Shown here: piece after piece, positions 4,887-6,043 of the stretch
How the letters are laid out: the number at the start of each line of letters is the position of its first letter
Position numbering within the stretch: position 1 is the first letter of the stretch
Notes under the pieces: model-generated
The model's input: only the letters and a program-made list of their open reading frames with translations
Told to the model about the DNA's origin: nothing
Databases searched by the model: none
Program-made: the position numbers and the translations under genes
Assembly: GCA_946549475.1 (NCBI GenBank)
Contig: CAMNQO010000107.1
Location: forward strand, 1 to 6,043
Direction: 5' to 3'
Length of the DNA stretch: 6,043 nt
Origin: an uncultured Bacteroidales bacterium
Lineage (GTDB): Bacteria; Bacteroidota; Bacteroidia; Bacteroidales; UBA932

Positions 4887-6043
4887 TTAATTGCCGAGGG
4901 TGAAGCGGAGGCCGCCGAAGCCGGTGATGCCGGGAATGGGGAAGCCGAGCATCGTGCGGTAACGCTGGTGCGCGAGGTTGTCGCCGCGGACGAAGACCTC
5001 CAGCCAGTCCAGCGGCCGCCAGGCGATGCGGGCGTTCACATCGACATAGGTCTCCTTGACCGGAGCGGCGCCCGTGGCGAGCCACAGGTTCCCGACGAGG
5101 GTGGCGCCTGCCTGGAAATGCAGTTGCCAGACCTTGTAGGAAGCGCCGAGATGGAACTTGTGCTCCGGCACGCCGACCAGCGTCTTGGCCATATAAGTCC
5201 AACTGTAGTTGGTGTTGACAGACAGGCCGGACAAAATCTGCCAGGAAGCCGCCAGTTCGACACCGGCATTGCGGAACGCGCCGGCATTGCGGTTCTGCCG
5301 TTTCCCGTCCACCGTCGTCACTTCGATGATATTGCCGCCCTTGGTGTAGTACACGCTGAGTTCCGCATTCAGACGGCCGTCGAGCGCTTTCTGCACATAG
5401 GTAAAATCATAACTCCACGCATCCTCCGGCAGCAGGTCCTCGTTGGCGACGGCATACATATAGAGTTCGCGCATATTGGGCGCCCGGAATCCCCGGCCCG
5501 CCGAAATCTTGAAAGTCGTCGCGTCGAAAGGCTGCCAGCTCAGGCCGGCCTGCGGCAGGACGATGAGGCCGTAACGGCTGTGTACATCCATCCGCACGCC
5601 CAGATTGGCCATAAAGCGGCCGAAACGGTATTGATCCACCACATAGAGTCCCAAGTCGTGCATATTGACATGGTCGGCATAGATTTCCGTGACCGGATTG
5701 CGGTAGGCATTGCCCCCGTAGAACTGGGCGGAGAAACCGGCGGTCAGGTGATTGCCCTTGAAAAGCCGGAAAGACTGCCACAGGTCGGCCGCCGCGAGGT
5801 AATCCGTACCGTTGAACTGGTAGGGACGCGGCGTCCCGCCGGCCTTGTAGCCGTCATCGACGACGTGCTTTCCGCCGCTGTAGGAAAGGGAAATGGAACC
5901 GGAGGTCCAGCCGTAATCGTTGTCCACGGACAGCCCGGCCACCCCGCGCGTCACATCCGACCAGCCCGCAATCATCGGGGCGTCGATGTCGCCGGGATTC
6001 TGTGAATAAGCGTTCATCAGGCTTCCCGTAGCGTTCAAAGACC
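4887..6043 (-). CDS. TonB-dependent outer-membrane receptor, C-terminal beta-barrel part (runs off the right edge)
   Basis: About 385 codons are open from the right edge to the TAA at 4889-4887. The N-terminal signal peptide, TonB box and plug lie outside the window. What remains is a beta barrel: alternating polar and aromatic strands such as GSISLSYSGG and FMANLGVRMDV, the receptor hallmark ISAGRGFRAPNMRELYMY, then AELSVYYTKGGNIIEV, NAGAFRNAGVELAASW, and a final region with VFVRGDNLAHQRYRTMLGF and the closing strand GFGGLRFTLGN. This fits the CirA/BtuB-like class of iron-complex or cobalamin receptors rather than the larger SusC type; the ligand cannot be told from this part. The closing strand gives a normal C-terminus for the outer-membrane assembly machinery. 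It is high in G+C like the HAD and NagX-like genes. The ATPase gene lies downstream on the same strand but has its own promoter. The TTG at 6038 is internal, not the start. Confidence 0.9.
   Translation of the reverse strand, partial: SLNATGSLMNAYSQNPGDIDAPMIAGWSDVTRGVAGLSVDNDYGWTSGSISLSYSGGKHVVDDGYKAGGTPRPYQFNGTDYLAAADLWQSFRLFKGNHLTAGFSAQFYGGNAYRNPVTEIYADHVNMHDLGLYVVDQYRFGRFMANLGVRMDVHSRYGLIVLPQAGLSWQPFDATTFKISAGRGFRAPNMRELYMYAVANEDLLPEDAWSYDFTYVQKALDGRLNAELSVYYTKGGNIIEVTTVDGKRQNRNAGAFRNAGVELAASWQILSGLSVNTNYSWTYMAKTLVGVPEHKFHLGASYKVWQLHFQAGATLVGNLWLATGAAPVKETYVDVNARIAWRPLDWLEVFVRGDNLAHQRYRTMLGFPIPGITGFGGLRFTLGN

Noticed and set aside
4854..6005. A 383-codon plus-strand frame opposite the receptor gene
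   Set aside because: Shadow of the TonB-dependent receptor, which shows clear barrel motifs and a proper C-terminus; the plus-strand start lies inside the ATPase operator region.

Overview
The window looks like chromosomal DNA from a fairly GC-rich member of the Bacteroidetes, probably Bacteroidales. The support is promoters of the Bacteroidetes type (a -7 box TAnnTTTG, in one case with a TTTG at -33 at the canonical distance), no strong Shine-Dalgarno sequences, a lipoprotein HAD hydrolase, a TonB-dependent receptor and a NagX/HGSNAT-type membrane protein. The genus cannot be fixed from this sequence alone.

Layout, left to right. (1) Positions 1-66, minus strand: the first 22 codons of a gene running off the left edge. 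It encodes a clear signal peptide and has its own -7 box at 84-91. (2) About 162-1217, plus: a Fic-family (AMPylator-type) protein with an intact catalytic motif and an N-terminal self-inhibitory motif, preceded by an array of TGTCAA/TTGACA palindromes. (3) 1360-2415 and 2415-3530, plus: a two-gene operon of a lipoprotein HAD phosphatase and a multi-pass acyltransferase-like membrane protein, translationally coupled through TGATG. (4) 3538-3586: a long hairpin that ends this operon and also faces the converging ATPase gene. (5) 3604-4800, minus: an AAA-type ATPase with a C-terminal DUF4143-like region. Its promoter is overlaid by one of two 16-bp palindromes. (6) 4887-6043, minus: the C-terminal beta-barrel part of a TonB-dependent receptor that continues beyond the right edge.

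Base composition is mosaic. Single 60-base lines counted by eye give 23/60 G+C in the Fic gene (421-480) and 23/60 in the ATPase gene (4141-4200), against 36/60 in the HAD gene (1621-1680) and 41/60 in the receptor gene (5041-5100). The Fic and ATPase genes therefore look like acquired single-gene modules set between native envelope genes. Both carry a tandem pair of palindromes at the 5' end, with centres about 33-35 bp apart, although the two box sequences are unrelated. A 13-bp exact direct repeat (150-162 and 1341-1353) brackets the Fic module.

The native genes share an envelope theme: an exported protein, a surface or periplasmic phosphatase, a membrane acyltransferase-like protein and an outer-membrane receptor. 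The accessory genes have no obvious metabolic link to them. No RNA gene, CRISPR array or transposase was seen, and no stretch over 300 bases lacks a gene.
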